Below, piece after piece: positions 17,550 through 25,571 of a DNA stretch of 64,000 nt. Numbering within the stretch: position 1 is the first letter of the stretch; each line of letters begins with the position of its first letter. The translations under genes and the position numbers were made by a program. Under the pieces are notes generated by a model that was not told the origin of the DNA, did no database searches, and worked only from the letters and a program-made list of their open reading frames with translations. This stretch comes from an uncultured Rhodopila sp. (GTDB taxonomy: Bacteria; Pseudomonadota; Alphaproteobacteria; Acetobacterales; Acetobacteraceae). Location: the NCBI GenBank assembly GCA_903851415.1, contig CAINOE010000065.1:1-64000 (forward strand). Direction: 5' to 3'.

Positions 17550-19388
17550 ATGTCGACGTCAAACCTGATTTCAATCTTGCCCTTTGTCATTGATCTGGTC
17601 CGTCAGGCCGGTGACCGCCTCGCCGCGGAGTTCGTCCGCCCGGACGGCCCGCGGTTCAGCAACGCCGACACCTCGCCGATCGATACCGAGATCGAGGTCT
17701 TTCTCCGGGAAAGGCTCACAAAGCTGCTGCCGGCGCGGTTCGTCGGCGAGGAGGAAGGCGTGCTGGCGGCCGAGGCGAACGGCTATTGCTGGGTCGTCGA
17801 TCCGCATGACGGCACCCGCGCCTTCCTGGAAGGCCGCCGCGGCAGCGCCGTCTCGGTGGCGCTGCTGCGCGACGGCAAGCCTGTGCTGGGCGTTGTCTAC
17901 GCGCCGACAAGCCCGGATCGCGGGCCGGACATGATCGCCCGGGCCGAAGGCGGCGGCATCACCCGAAATGGCTTGCCGGTGACGACCGCCCTGAGCCGCC
18001 GGACTTTGGCTGCGGATGACGTCGTGTTCCTCAACCATGGCGCCGGACAGCGGCCGATATGGAGCAGTGCCGCCTGCCTGCCGGCGAGGTTCATGCCGCT
18101 GCCATCCATCGCCTACCGGCTTGCGAGAGTAGCCGCCGGGGACGGCATTGCGACGATCACGCTGCGGCCGGTCAGCGCGCACGACATTGCCGCCGGCCAT
18201 GCCCTCCTGATGGCAGCCGGCGGTGTGCTCGTCGCCGAGGACGGCCTGCCTGTCGGCTATGACACGCTCGGCGGCTGCCGCCCGTTCGCCTGTTTCGGCG
18301 GCGCCCCGGATGCGGTCGCCATCCTGAGGACCCGCATCTGGCGCGGCAGCACGGAGCCGCGGCGCCCGGCGCGGGTTGCGCTGAACTGGCCGAGGGCCGC
18401 GGAGGATCGGCGTTTCGACCGCGCCCTCGGCTGCATGTTGGGGATGGTCATCGGCGACACCCTGGGCAGCCAGGTGGAGTTCCAGACCGCGGCGGCCATC
18501 CGCACGCGCTACCCCGGCGGTGTGCGAAATCTCGATCCCAGCCCGGTATGGCGGACATTGGCGGGGCAGCCGACGGATGATTCGGAGCTTGGCCTGACCT
18601 TGGCGCGCAGCCTGGTACGCCGCGGACGCTACGATCCGGAGGACGCGGCGGGGGCTTATGGACGCTGGTATGCCAGCGGGCCGTTCGATATCGGCGGCAC
18701 AACGGCGCTGGCGTTTGGCGCCGCCGCCTCCGCCCCGGCGCAAAAGGCCTCCGCGGCCCGGGATGCGGCGGATGCGCGCAGCCAGGCGAATGGCTCGCTT
18801 ATGCGGATCGCCCCCATCGGCGTCTGGGCCGCCAGCCCCGAGGAAGCGGCGCTGGCAGCCGATACGGATTCCGGCCTGTCCCATCCGCATCCGGTCTGCC
18901 GCGCGGCCTGCGCCGCTTTTGCTGCCGCCATATCGGCCGCCATGGCGGGCGGCGACCGCGGCGAGATGGTGGACGCGGCCGTCAGGGTTGCCCGGCAAGC
19001 CGGTTCGCAGGCGGCGCCGGTGCTGCAGACACTTCAACAGGCCGCCGCCGGGGTGGCGCCGAAGGACTTCCAGCACCAGATGGGCTGGGTGCTGATCGCT
19101 CTGCAAAACGCGTTTTACCATCTCGCCGCCGGCACGGCGCTGAAGCCGGCGCTGATCGAGACCGTCGGCAGCGGCGGCGATACCGACACCAATGGCGCCA
19201 TCGCCGGGGCTTTGCTGGGGGCGGCAGACGGACGGGCATCGATCCCGGTGCGCTGGACCCTGCCGGTGCTGACCTGCCGACCCGATCCGGCCTTGCATCC
19301 GACTCGGCCGAGGCCGGAGGTTTACTGGCCGGACGACCTGCTCGACCTGACCGAGGCGCTCGTGCTGAGGCGTGCCGCCGGGAGATAA
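17550..19388 (+). CDS. Fusion of inositol-monophosphatase-family phosphatase and ADP-ribosylglycohydrolase
   Basis: 612 residues. The N-terminal ~270 are an IMPase/CysQ-like phosphatase: FVGEEEG, VVDPHDGTRAFLEGR (metal site, canonical DPxDGT) and SAHDIAAGHALLMAAGG (late Asp motif). The C-terminal ~320 are an ADP-ribosylglycohydrolase: GCMLGMVIGDTLGSQVEF, QPTDDSELGLTL (TDD metal ligands), DTDSGLSHPHPVCR and SGGDTDTNGAIAGALLG (second metal motif). Both sets of catalytic residues look intact. A combined role in removing phosphate and ADP-ribose from a nucleotide-type substrate, or in NAD-derived metabolite clean-up, is inferred. The next gene starts two bases after its stop. Confidence 0.9.
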   Translation: MSTSNLISILPFVIDLVRQAGDRLAAEFVRPDGPRFSNADTSPIDTEIEVFLRERLTKLLPARFVGEEEGVLAAEANGYCWVVDPHDGTRAFLEGRRGSAVSVALLRDGKPVLGVVYAPTSPDRGPDMIARAEGGGITRNGLPVTTALSRRTLAADDVVFLNHGAGQRPIWSSAACLPARFMPLPSIAYRLARVAAGDGIATITLRPVSAHDIAAGHALLMAAGGVLVAEDGLPVGYDTLGGCRPFACFGGAPDAVAILRTRIWRGSTEPRRPARVALNWPRAAEDRRFDRALGCMLGMVIGDTLGSQVEFQTAAAIRTRYPGGVRNLDPSPVWRTLAGQPTDDSELGLTLARSLVRRGRYDPEDAAGAYGRWYASGPFDIGGTTALAFGAAASAPAQKASAARDAADARSQANGSLMRIAPIGVWAASPEEAALAADTDSGLSHPHPVCRAACAAFAAAISAAMAGGDRGEMVDAAVRVARQAGSQAAPVLQTLQQAAAGVAPKDFQHQMGWVLIALQNAFYHLAAGTALKPALIETVGSGGDTDTNGAIAGALLGAADGRASIPVRWTLPVLTCRPDPALHPTRPRPEVYWPDDLLDLTEALVLRRAAGR

Positions 19389-19390
19389 AG

Positions 19391-20023
19391 ATGCTCACGC
19401 TCGACTATGACAAGCTGCTGAACACACCGGTGGCCGACGACCCATTCCCGCATGTCGTGGTGCCGGACTTCGTCCCGCCCGCGAGCCTTGAGGCCGTGCT
19501 GGCCGACATGCCGCCGCTGCGGAAGCGGGGGTCGTTTCCGGTCGATGCGGTACGGCTCGGACCGAACGCGGCGGCGCTGATGCAGGCGATGGAGGCGCCG
19601 GCGCTGCGCGAGGCGATCGCGGGGCGGTTCGGGATCGATCTGCACGACGCGCCGACAATGGTGACTTTGCGTGGCTGGACCAGCGAGCGGGATGGCCGGA
19701 TTCACTGCGATTCGCTGGCCAAGCGGGTGACGGTGCTGTTGTATTTGAACCGGGAGACCGACGCCTGGGCACGCCGGGAAGGCTGCCTGCGGCTGCTGCG
19801 CGGGCCCGATGACCTCGAGGACTTTGCCCTCGAGGTGCCGCCGGTGAACGGGACGCTGCTGGTGTTTCCGAACGGTCCGGCGACATGGCATGGCCACCGG
19901 CCGTTCGTCGGGCCGCGTTACAGCGTTCAGCTCAATTACATGACGACGGACGAGAAGGCGCGCAGCGAGCTGCGCCGCCACAGAATCTCCGCGTTCGTGA
20001 AGCGATTGACGCTCGCGGCGTGA
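19391..20023 (+). CDS. 2-oxoglutarate/Fe(II) oxygenase-family protein
   Basis: 210 residues. The double-stranded beta-helix residues are visible: GRIHCDSLAKRVTVLLYLN supplies the HxD pair, GTLLVFPNGPATWHGHRPF supplies the distal His, and RYSVQLNYM holds the Arg that binds 2-oxoglutarate. This is the pattern of prolyl-hydroxylase-like or sugar/lipid-modifying oxygenases. A GGAG precedes the start, which lies two bases after the upstream fusion gene, so the two are almost certainly cotranscribed. The substrate is unknown; context suggests a damaged nucleotide or a co-substrate of the fusion protein. Confidence 0.8.
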   Translation: MLTLDYDKLLNTPVADDPFPHVVVPDFVPPASLEAVLADMPPLRKRGSFPVDAVRLGPNAAALMQAMEAPALREAIAGRFGIDLHDAPTMVTLRGWTSERDGRIHCDSLAKRVTVLLYLNRETDAWARREGCLRLLRGPDDLEDFALEVPPVNGTLLVFPNGPATWHGHRPFVGPRYSVQLNYMTTDEKARSELRRHRISAFVKRLTLAA

Positions 20024-20071
20024 GGCCGACCGTGCTTCGGTAGGCGCCTGCCGGTCTGTAAGGAAGCGCGC

Positions 20072-21514
20072 ATGCCGTTCGACCCCGACCTGATCGACCG
20101 TCTCTCCGACCGGGCGGAGCTTCTGACCCCCGTTCAGATGGGGCACGCCGACAGCACGGCCGGCGTGCCCGGCCCGGTGCTGATGGAGGCGGCCGGCCGC
20201 GCGGTCGCGCGAGCGGTCAGGCGCCGCTTCGTTCCCTGCCGTGTGCTGGTCCTCGCCGGCCCGGGGAACAACGGCGGCGACGGGTACGTGGCCGCGCGGC
20301 TGCTGTCGCAACTGGGCTGGCCGGTGCGGCTGGCGGCGCTGGCGCCGCCGCGCGGCGGGTCGGATGCGGCCGGGGCGGCGCGGCAGTGGCACGGCCGGAT
20401 GGCGGAGTTCGATCCGACGGAGGCGGCGAGCGCCGACGTCGTGATCGACGCGGTGTTCGGTGCCGGCCTTACCCGGCCCGTCGATGGTCTGGTTGCCGAT
20501 ACGCTGCAAGCCGCCCGGCGGGTGGTGGCGGTGGATGTGCCATCCGGTCTGGACGGGGCAACCGGGACGGCGATGGGTTCGGTGACGGCGGCAGAGCTGA
20601 CCGTGACCTTCTTTCGCCTCAAGCCGGGCCACCTGCTGCTGCCGGGCCGCGACCTGTGCGGGCGGATCGAGCTGGCCGATATCGGCATTCCCCCGGCCGT
20701 TCTGGGCGGTATCGCGCCTGACACCTTCGCCAATCTGCCGTCGCTGCGGCCGCTGCCGGTGCTGCGCGAAGACGGACACAAGTATTCGCGCGGACACGTG
20801 ACAGTCGTCGGGGGCGCCAGCATGACCGGCGCGGCGCGGCTTGCGGCAGAGGCAGCCCGGCGCGCGGGAGCCGGCATGGTGACGATCGCCGCCCGCGGCG
20901 CCGCCGAGACCTACCGCGCCGGCGAGCCGGGGCTGCTGGTCAGCGAAGCCGGCATCCCGACCCTGCTGCACGACGAGCGTCGGACGGTCTGGGTGTGCGG
21001 GCCGGGGCTTGGTCCGCATGAGGCGCGGACGGTGTTTCCGGCTCTGGTCGCGGCGGGCCGGTCGGTGGTGGCTGATGCCGACGTGTTCACTGCCTTCGCC
21101 GGCAATCCGGACGCGCTGCGCGGCGCCGCGGTGCTGACCCCGCATGCCGGGGAGTTCGCCCGCGTCTTCGGTGCCCCGGCGCACCGGCTCGACGCCGCAC
21201 GGCAGGCGGCGCAGCGGACCGGGGCGGTGGTGCTGCTGAAGGGCGCGGACACGATCATCGCGGCGCCGGACGGGCGGGCCGCGATCAATCTCTCGGCGCC
21301 GCCCTGGCTGGCGACCGCCGGGGCCGGCGACGTGCTGGCCGGCGTGATCGCCGGGTTGCTGGCTCAGGGCATGCCGCCGTGGGACGCCGCCGCCGCCGGG
21401 GCCTGGCTGCATGGCCGGGCGGCGCAAATGGCCGGACCCGGGATGATCGTCGAAGATCTGCTCCCCGCACTGATTCGTGTGCTCGCCGGGACCGCCGCGC
21501 TTCCCAATTCTTAG
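20072..21514 (+). CDS. nnr: Bifunctional NAD(P)H-hydrate epimerase / ADP-dependent NAD(P)H-hydrate dehydratase
   Basis: 480 residues. The N-terminal ~215 are the YjeF_N epimerase: LVLAGPGNNGGDGYVAARLL, DVVIDAVFGAGLTRPVDG, VAVDVPSGLDGATG. The C-terminal ~260 are the carbohydrate-kinase-like dehydratase: HKYSRGHVTVVGGASMTGAARLA, WVCGPGLGPHE, VLTPHAGEFARVFG, VVLLKGADTIIA, WLATAGAGDVLAGVIAGLLAQG. The enzyme repairs hydrated NAD(P)H. An AAGGA precedes the ATG. It follows the IMPase/ADP-ribosylglycohydrolase fusion and the oxygenase on the same strand, which gives that cluster an NAD-maintenance theme. Confidence 0.96.
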   Translation: MPFDPDLIDRLSDRAELLTPVQMGHADSTAGVPGPVLMEAAGRAVARAVRRRFVPCRVLVLAGPGNNGGDGYVAARLLSQLGWPVRLAALAPPRGGSDAAGAARQWHGRMAEFDPTEAASADVVIDAVFGAGLTRPVDGLVADTLQAARRVVAVDVPSGLDGATGTAMGSVTAAELTVTFFRLKPGHLLLPGRDLCGRIELADIGIPPAVLGGIAPDTFANLPSLRPLPVLREDGHKYSRGHVTVVGGASMTGAARLAAEAARRAGAGMVTIAARGAAETYRAGEPGLLVSEAGIPTLLHDERRTVWVCGPGLGPHEARTVFPALVAAGRSVVADADVFTAFAGNPDALRGAAVLTPHAGEFARVFGAPAHRLDAARQAAQRTGAVVLLKGADTIIAAPDGRAAINLSAPPWLATAGAGDVLAGVIAGLLAQGMPPWDAAAAGAWLHGRAAQMAGPGMIVEDLLPALIRVLAGTAALPNS

Positions 21515-21550
21515 GCACGCTGTCTTTCCTCCTCTCCGCATGAGGCGTGC

Positions 21551-22927
21551 ATGAGCGAAGCCGTATCCACCGGCCTGCTGGATCGCACCATCCGGCGCAT
21601 CACCACGGTCTGGCGCGACATGGCCTCCGGCGTGCCGGATGAGACGCTGGAGGCGCAGATGCGGACCTGCCTCGCCGGACGCGGCGGCGAGGTCAGCGCG
21701 CGCAACCGGGCGGCCAGGCTGGCGGAGACCTATCTGGCGGCGGACGAACCCGGTCGGCGGGAGTTCCTGCTCACTCTTGCAAGCTTCGACTCCGATCCCG
21801 ATGCGGTGGCTGCTGCCTATGCAAAGGTCACCGCGGCGGCAGATCCGGCCGAACGTTCGGCCGCGAAAGCCGAATTGCGCCGCGCGCTGGAACCGCCGCG
21901 GTTGAGGCTGCTGACGCAGTTCGCTTCGATTCCCGACGGTTGCAAGTTCCTGGTCGATCTGCGTGGCGCGCTGCTGCGGGTGCGCGGCTCCGACAAGATG
22001 CTGGCCGCGCTGGATGCGGATCTGCGCGGGCTTCTGGCGGCCTGGTTCGACATCGGGTTTTTGGAACTTCAGCGAATCGACTGGAACAGCCCGGCGGCGC
22101 TGCTGGAAAAACTGGTCACGTACGAGTCGGTGCATGCCATCCGATCCTGGCGGGACCTGAAGAACCGGCTGGATTCCGACCGAAGGTGCTATGCGTTCTT
22201 TCATCCGCGCATGCCGGGGGAGCCGCTGATCTTCGTCGAGGTCGCGCTGGTCAAAGGGCTGGCCGGCAGCGTTCAGGATCTGCTGAATGAGAAAGCGCCG
22301 GTGCTGGACCCTGCCATGGCGGATACCGCGATCTTCTATTCGATCAGCAACTGCCAGGGCGGACTGGCGGGGATCAGCTTCGGCAATTTCCTGATCAAAC
22401 GCGTGGTCGGCGAGTTGTCGGGCGAGTTCCGCAACCTGAAGGCGTTTGCCACGCTGTCGCCGATACCGGGCTTCCGCCGCTGGCTCGATCCGCTGCTGGC
22501 AGCCGAGGCCGAGGCGCTGCTGAGCGGCGACGAGTCCGTCAGCCTCGTGTCCGCGTATCCGGCGGAGAGCGGCTGCGCCGCCCTGGCGGGGATCATCGGC
22601 AAGCGGTCCTGGTGGCGCAATGCGCAGCTGCGGGAGGTGGCGGAGCCGGTGCTTGTCCGATTGTGCGCCCGCTACCTGATGGCAGAGTCGAAGCACAACC
22701 ACGCTTTGGACCCGGTCGCACATTTCCACCTTTCGAACGGCGCGCGGGTGGAGCGGTTGAACATGCGCGGCGACACCTCCGACAAGGGTGCGCGGGAGAG
22801 CGCCACCCTGATGGTGAATTACCTCTACGATCCGACAAAGATCGAAGACTGGCACGAGGACTATGCCGGCGAGGGCAAGCGGAACGCGTCAACCGCCGTG
22901 CGGAAGCTGGCGCGCGGGTGGAGTTAG
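21551..22927 (+). CDS. Malonyl-CoA decarboxylase
   Basis: 458 residues, close to the usual bacterial length. The helical N-terminal domain runs to about residue 140. The catalytic GNAT-like domain has AIFYSISNCQGGLAGISFGNF, with the conserved Ser and the Gly-rich acyl-CoA loop, FATLSPIPGFRRWLDPLL and DPVAHFHLSNGARVERLNMR, which holds the catalytic His. It converts malonyl-CoA to acetyl-CoA and CO2 in the cytosol and regulates fatty-acid flux. It lies 36 bp after nnr on the same strand and may be cotranscribed; no malonate-uptake genes are nearby. Confidence 0.94.
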   Translation: MSEAVSTGLLDRTIRRITTVWRDMASGVPDETLEAQMRTCLAGRGGEVSARNRAARLAETYLAADEPGRREFLLTLASFDSDPDAVAAAYAKVTAAADPAERSAAKAELRRALEPPRLRLLTQFASIPDGCKFLVDLRGALLRVRGSDKMLAALDADLRGLLAAWFDIGFLELQRIDWNSPAALLEKLVTYESVHAIRSWRDLKNRLDSDRRCYAFFHPRMPGEPLIFVEVALVKGLAGSVQDLLNEKAPVLDPAMADTAIFYSISNCQGGLAGISFGNFLIKRVVGELSGEFRNLKAFATLSPIPGFRRWLDPLLAAEAEALLSGDESVSLVSAYPAESGCAALAGIIGKRSWWRNAQLREVAEPVLVRLCARYLMAESKHNHALDPVAHFHLSNGARVERLNMRGDTSDKGARESATLMVNYLYDPTKIEDWHEDYAGEGKRNASTAVRKLARGWS

Positions 22928-22943
22928 GTCCGCCGTTCCTGCT

Positions 22944-23798
22944 TCAGGCGACGTGGCATACATCGACTTCGATAATGCCCAGCGCAAGCTGGGACAGCGG
23001 TATTACGGCTGGTTGGTCGGTTCCCCAGGGATTGCCGAGCGTCAGCATCGGCACGCCGCCCTGCATCGTAACGCCTTCAAACATGTAGGCGTGGTTGCTG
23101 ACCAGGTTGAACGGCAGACCGGCCGCGGAGGAGGTGTCCATTGCGATCAGGTCGCCTGCTGCAACGAACTGATCCAGATTGGCGAGGGTAAGGGCAGCGG
23201 GCGACATGTAGGTGGCCGGATCGCCCGTCAGTTCTTCCATGGCAAGGACCGGACTGCCGCCGTTCGCGATGGCATTATAGCCGCCGTCCAGCGTGGCAAC
23301 CGCTTTTTCCAGCACCTGCGCCCAGATTTCTTTGGAGTTGCCGGACACATCCTGGTTCGCGCCGTTATTGACCGCGTTGTTGGGGAAACTGTTGGTCACG
23401 GTCACGCTGACGGACGCGAACGATGTGGTGCCGAAACCGGGCAGGGTTCCGTTCGATGCTTCGTGCAACGTGACGGTCTCGGTGCCGTTGGAGTTGGGGT
23501 GGATCATGCTGATGATCGAAGCCGGGTGGAACAGCGCCAACTCTCCGATGGAGGACAACAGGAAACAGTCGCCGATCTGCCCCTGGTTGATGTCTGCGAC
23601 GCTGATGGCGGAGGTGTCCCCCGGTTCCTGGAGGTAGAGCGCATCCGTGAGCGTGCCGGATGCAGGCGCGGCGGCAGTGGTTCTGAAAGAGTCGAAGGTT
23701 GCGGGATCGCCCGTGTCCCCGTCCTGCGTGTCGAAGAACTGCGGACCGGAGCCGTCGGGGGAGCCGGTCAGGTCATAGAGACGATTATACCTGGTCAT
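22944..23798 (-). CDS. Calpain-like cysteine protease (peptidase C2 family)
   Basis: 284 residues. The Cys motif DINQGQIGDCFLLSSIGELALF places the nucleophile at Cys78. Much later SNHAYMFEGV has His236 and LGNPWGTDQ has Asn256. That Cys-His-Asn order and the QGxxGDC and NPWG words are those of the calpain catalytic core. The N-terminal ~65 residues are low-complexity Asp/Gly/Thr-rich with no hydrophobic signal peptide. No Ca-binding EF-hand is seen. It may be secreted by a signal-less route or act in the cell. It converges on the malonyl-CoA decarboxylase gene, with 16 bp between their ends. Confidence 0.82.
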   Translation of the reverse strand: MTRYNRLYDLTGSPDGSGPQFFDTQDGDTGDPATFDSFRTTAAAPASGTLTDALYLQEPGDTSAISVADINQGQIGDCFLLSSIGELALFHPASIISMIHPNSNGTETVTLHEASNGTLPGFGTTSFASVSVTVTNSFPNNAVNNGANQDVSGNSKEIWAQVLEKAVATLDGGYNAIANGGSPVLAMEELTGDPATYMSPAALTLANLDQFVAAGDLIAMDTSSAAGLPFNLVSNHAYMFEGVTMQGGVPMLTLGNPWGTDQPAVIPLSQLALGIIEVDVCHVA

Positions 23799-24384
23799 AC
23801 GACATCTCCTGAGCGGCGCGTGCGGATGTCAGCAAAGGTCCGCCGGCGCGGGGCCGCTTCAGGGAGACGCTAAATCTGCTCGGGACACCCGGGCAGTAGG
23901 CCGGCGGTCACAAACTTGTATGGATCTTTCCGTATCGATCACGCAGATACGATGGCCGTACGGTCACGGCGCCAAATCTGCATTGCCACCAGAACAGTCC
24001 TCGCTTCCGGTAGCTGGCCAGTGACGGAAACCGCACGTAATGAACCGTCATCAGATCGTCTTTCGAAACCCGGGCGACTTCTGGCTTCGCGCCGGTTGAA
24101 ACATTTTGACATGCAAATATTCGCGATCGTCAGTCCGCTGTTTCGGACCGCCGCCGCTACGTTCCGGTTCTTCGTCGCGGAGCGGCTCGCTGGCCAGCCG
24201 ACTCAATGGACCGGCCCGAGCCTTGGCATTTCGCTTAAGCCTGCTCAGAAGCCTGCGGTTTTTCGGCCCTGGCGTTTCAGCCTCGCCCGGCCCCGGCCAC
24301 GCAAGGCGGTACTGCCACTGCCGCGATCACGCAACAAAACCGGATCGGTGCGGCAATCGCCCGCGCGGGACATTCAACGAAACG
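23799..24384. other. Gene-free interval
   Basis: About 590 bp between the start of the calpain-like gene and the terminator after the amino-acid-binding protein gene. No frame shows protein-like composition or a family motif, and no clear repeat or RNA was recognised. It should include the promoter of the calpain-like gene. Confidence 0.5.
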
Positions 24385-24410
24385 GGGCGCGGCCACGTAA
24401 CGCCGCGCCC
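24385..24410 (-). terminator. Hairpin terminator after the amino-acid-binding protein gene
   Basis: Perfect 9-bp stem GGGCGCGGC / GCCGCGCCC with an 8-base loop, ten bases after the stop of the minus-strand gene. In that direction it is followed by CGTTTCGTTG, which is only mildly T-rich. Confidence 0.6.
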
Positions 24411-24419
24411 TGATTCCGC

Positions 24420-25460
24420 CTAGCGTATCGGCGGCGCGTACTGCAAACCGCCCTTCGACCAGATGTTGTTGATCCCGCGCGGAACCCCCATCGGCGTAAT
24501 GTCGCGGTCCCATATCTCACCGAAATTGCCGACCTGCTTGATCACGTTGTAGGCCCATTTGGGGTCCAGGCCCAACGCCTTGCCCATTTCGCCCTCAACC
24601 CCCAGCAGCCGGCGGATGTCCGGATCCGTCGAGGTCAGGAAGGTATCGACGTTCGCGCTGGTGATCCCCTTCTCCTCCGCGGTGACCATCGCGATGAACG
24701 TCCAACGGACGATGTCGAACCACTTGTCGTCCCCCTTGCGGACCATCACGCCCAGCGGCTCCTTGCTGATGATGTCAGGCAGCAGGATCAGCTCGCCCGC
24801 CTTCGGCCCCTGGCTGAACCGGAACGTCGCCAGCGCCGAGGCATCCGTCGAATACGCATCGCAACGCCCCGACAGGAACGCGTTCTGCACCTCAGCCAGA
24901 TCGGCGATCAGGATCGGCGTGAACTTTATTTTGTTCAGCCGGAAGAAGTCGTTCACCGCCAGTTCCGTGCTGGTGCCGGGCTGCACGCAGACCGTCGCCC
25001 CGTCCAGCTCCTTCGCGGCGTTCACTCCGGCGGACTTCTTCACCAGGAAGCCGGTGCCGTCGTAGTAGTTCACCCAGGCGAACTCCAGGCCCAGATTGCC
25101 CTCACGCCCCAGCGTCCAGGTCGTGCTCCGAGACAGCGCGTCGACCTCGCCCGACTGCAGCGCGGTGAAGCGGTTCTGCGTCGTGGTCGGGACGAACTTA
25201 ACCTTGTTGACGTCGCCCAGCGCTGCGGTGGCGATCGCCCGGCAGGAATCCGCATCCAGCCCTTTCATCACCCCCTGGCTGTCCGGCAGGGAGAACCCCG
25301 GCACGTTGCCCGCGATCCCGCACAGCATCTGTCCGCGCCCCTTGACCGCATCCAGCGTTGCCGAACCGGACCCTTGTGCCGATGCCGGCTGCATCCCGGC
25401 CGCACCCATCATCGATCCGGCCAGCAGCGCGAGGCTGCCGAACCTACCCAGTCGTGTCAT
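24420..25460 (-). CDS. General L-amino acid ABC transporter substrate-binding protein (AapJ-like)
   Basis: 346 residues with a Sec signal (LGRFGSLALLAGSMMG ... PASAQG). The mature part starts ATLDAVKGRGQMLCGIAGNVPGFS and has SRSTTWTLGREG, DGATVCVQPGTSTELAVNDFF, and ends DRDITPMGVPRGINNIWSKG. These blocks are those of AapJ/BztA, the periplasmic protein of the general amino-acid uptake system. No aapQMP/bztBCD permease or ATPase genes are beside it, so it is an orphan that would use a transporter encoded elsewhere. A hairpin terminator follows. Confidence 0.9.
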   Translation of the reverse strand: MTRLGRFGSLALLAGSMMGAAGMQPASAQGSGSATLDAVKGRGQMLCGIAGNVPGFSLPDSQGVMKGLDADSCRAIATAALGDVNKVKFVPTTTQNRFTALQSGEVDALSRSTTWTLGREGNLGLEFAWVNYYDGTGFLVKKSAGVNAAKELDGATVCVQPGTSTELAVNDFFRLNKIKFTPILIADLAEVQNAFLSGRCDAYSTDASALATFRFSQGPKAGELILLPDIISKEPLGVMVRKGDDKWFDIVRWTFIAMVTAEEKGITSANVDTFLTSTDPDIRRLLGVEGEMGKALGLDPKWAYNVIKQVGNFGEIWDRDITPMGVPRGINNIWSKGGLQYAPPIR

Positions 25461-25571
25461 GCTGCAGTCTCCCGATCACGCGCGACTCTTCGCGCATTGC
25501 GGCCGGACTGTGCTGTGCCCGCGACGCCAGATCAATGCCAAAATAATCGGCAGTCGATGCCTTCACCGAGC

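Noticed and set aside
19322..22855. A 1,177-codon open frame on the minus strand
   Set aside because: It runs antisense across the oxygenase, nnr and malonyl-CoA decarboxylase genes, which have intact motifs. Its product is His/Arg/Gln-rich and unrecognisable.
23916..24413. A plus-strand frame of 165 codons in the gap after the calpain-like gene
   Set aside because: No ribosome site, atypical composition, and it runs into the terminator hairpin of the opposite gene.
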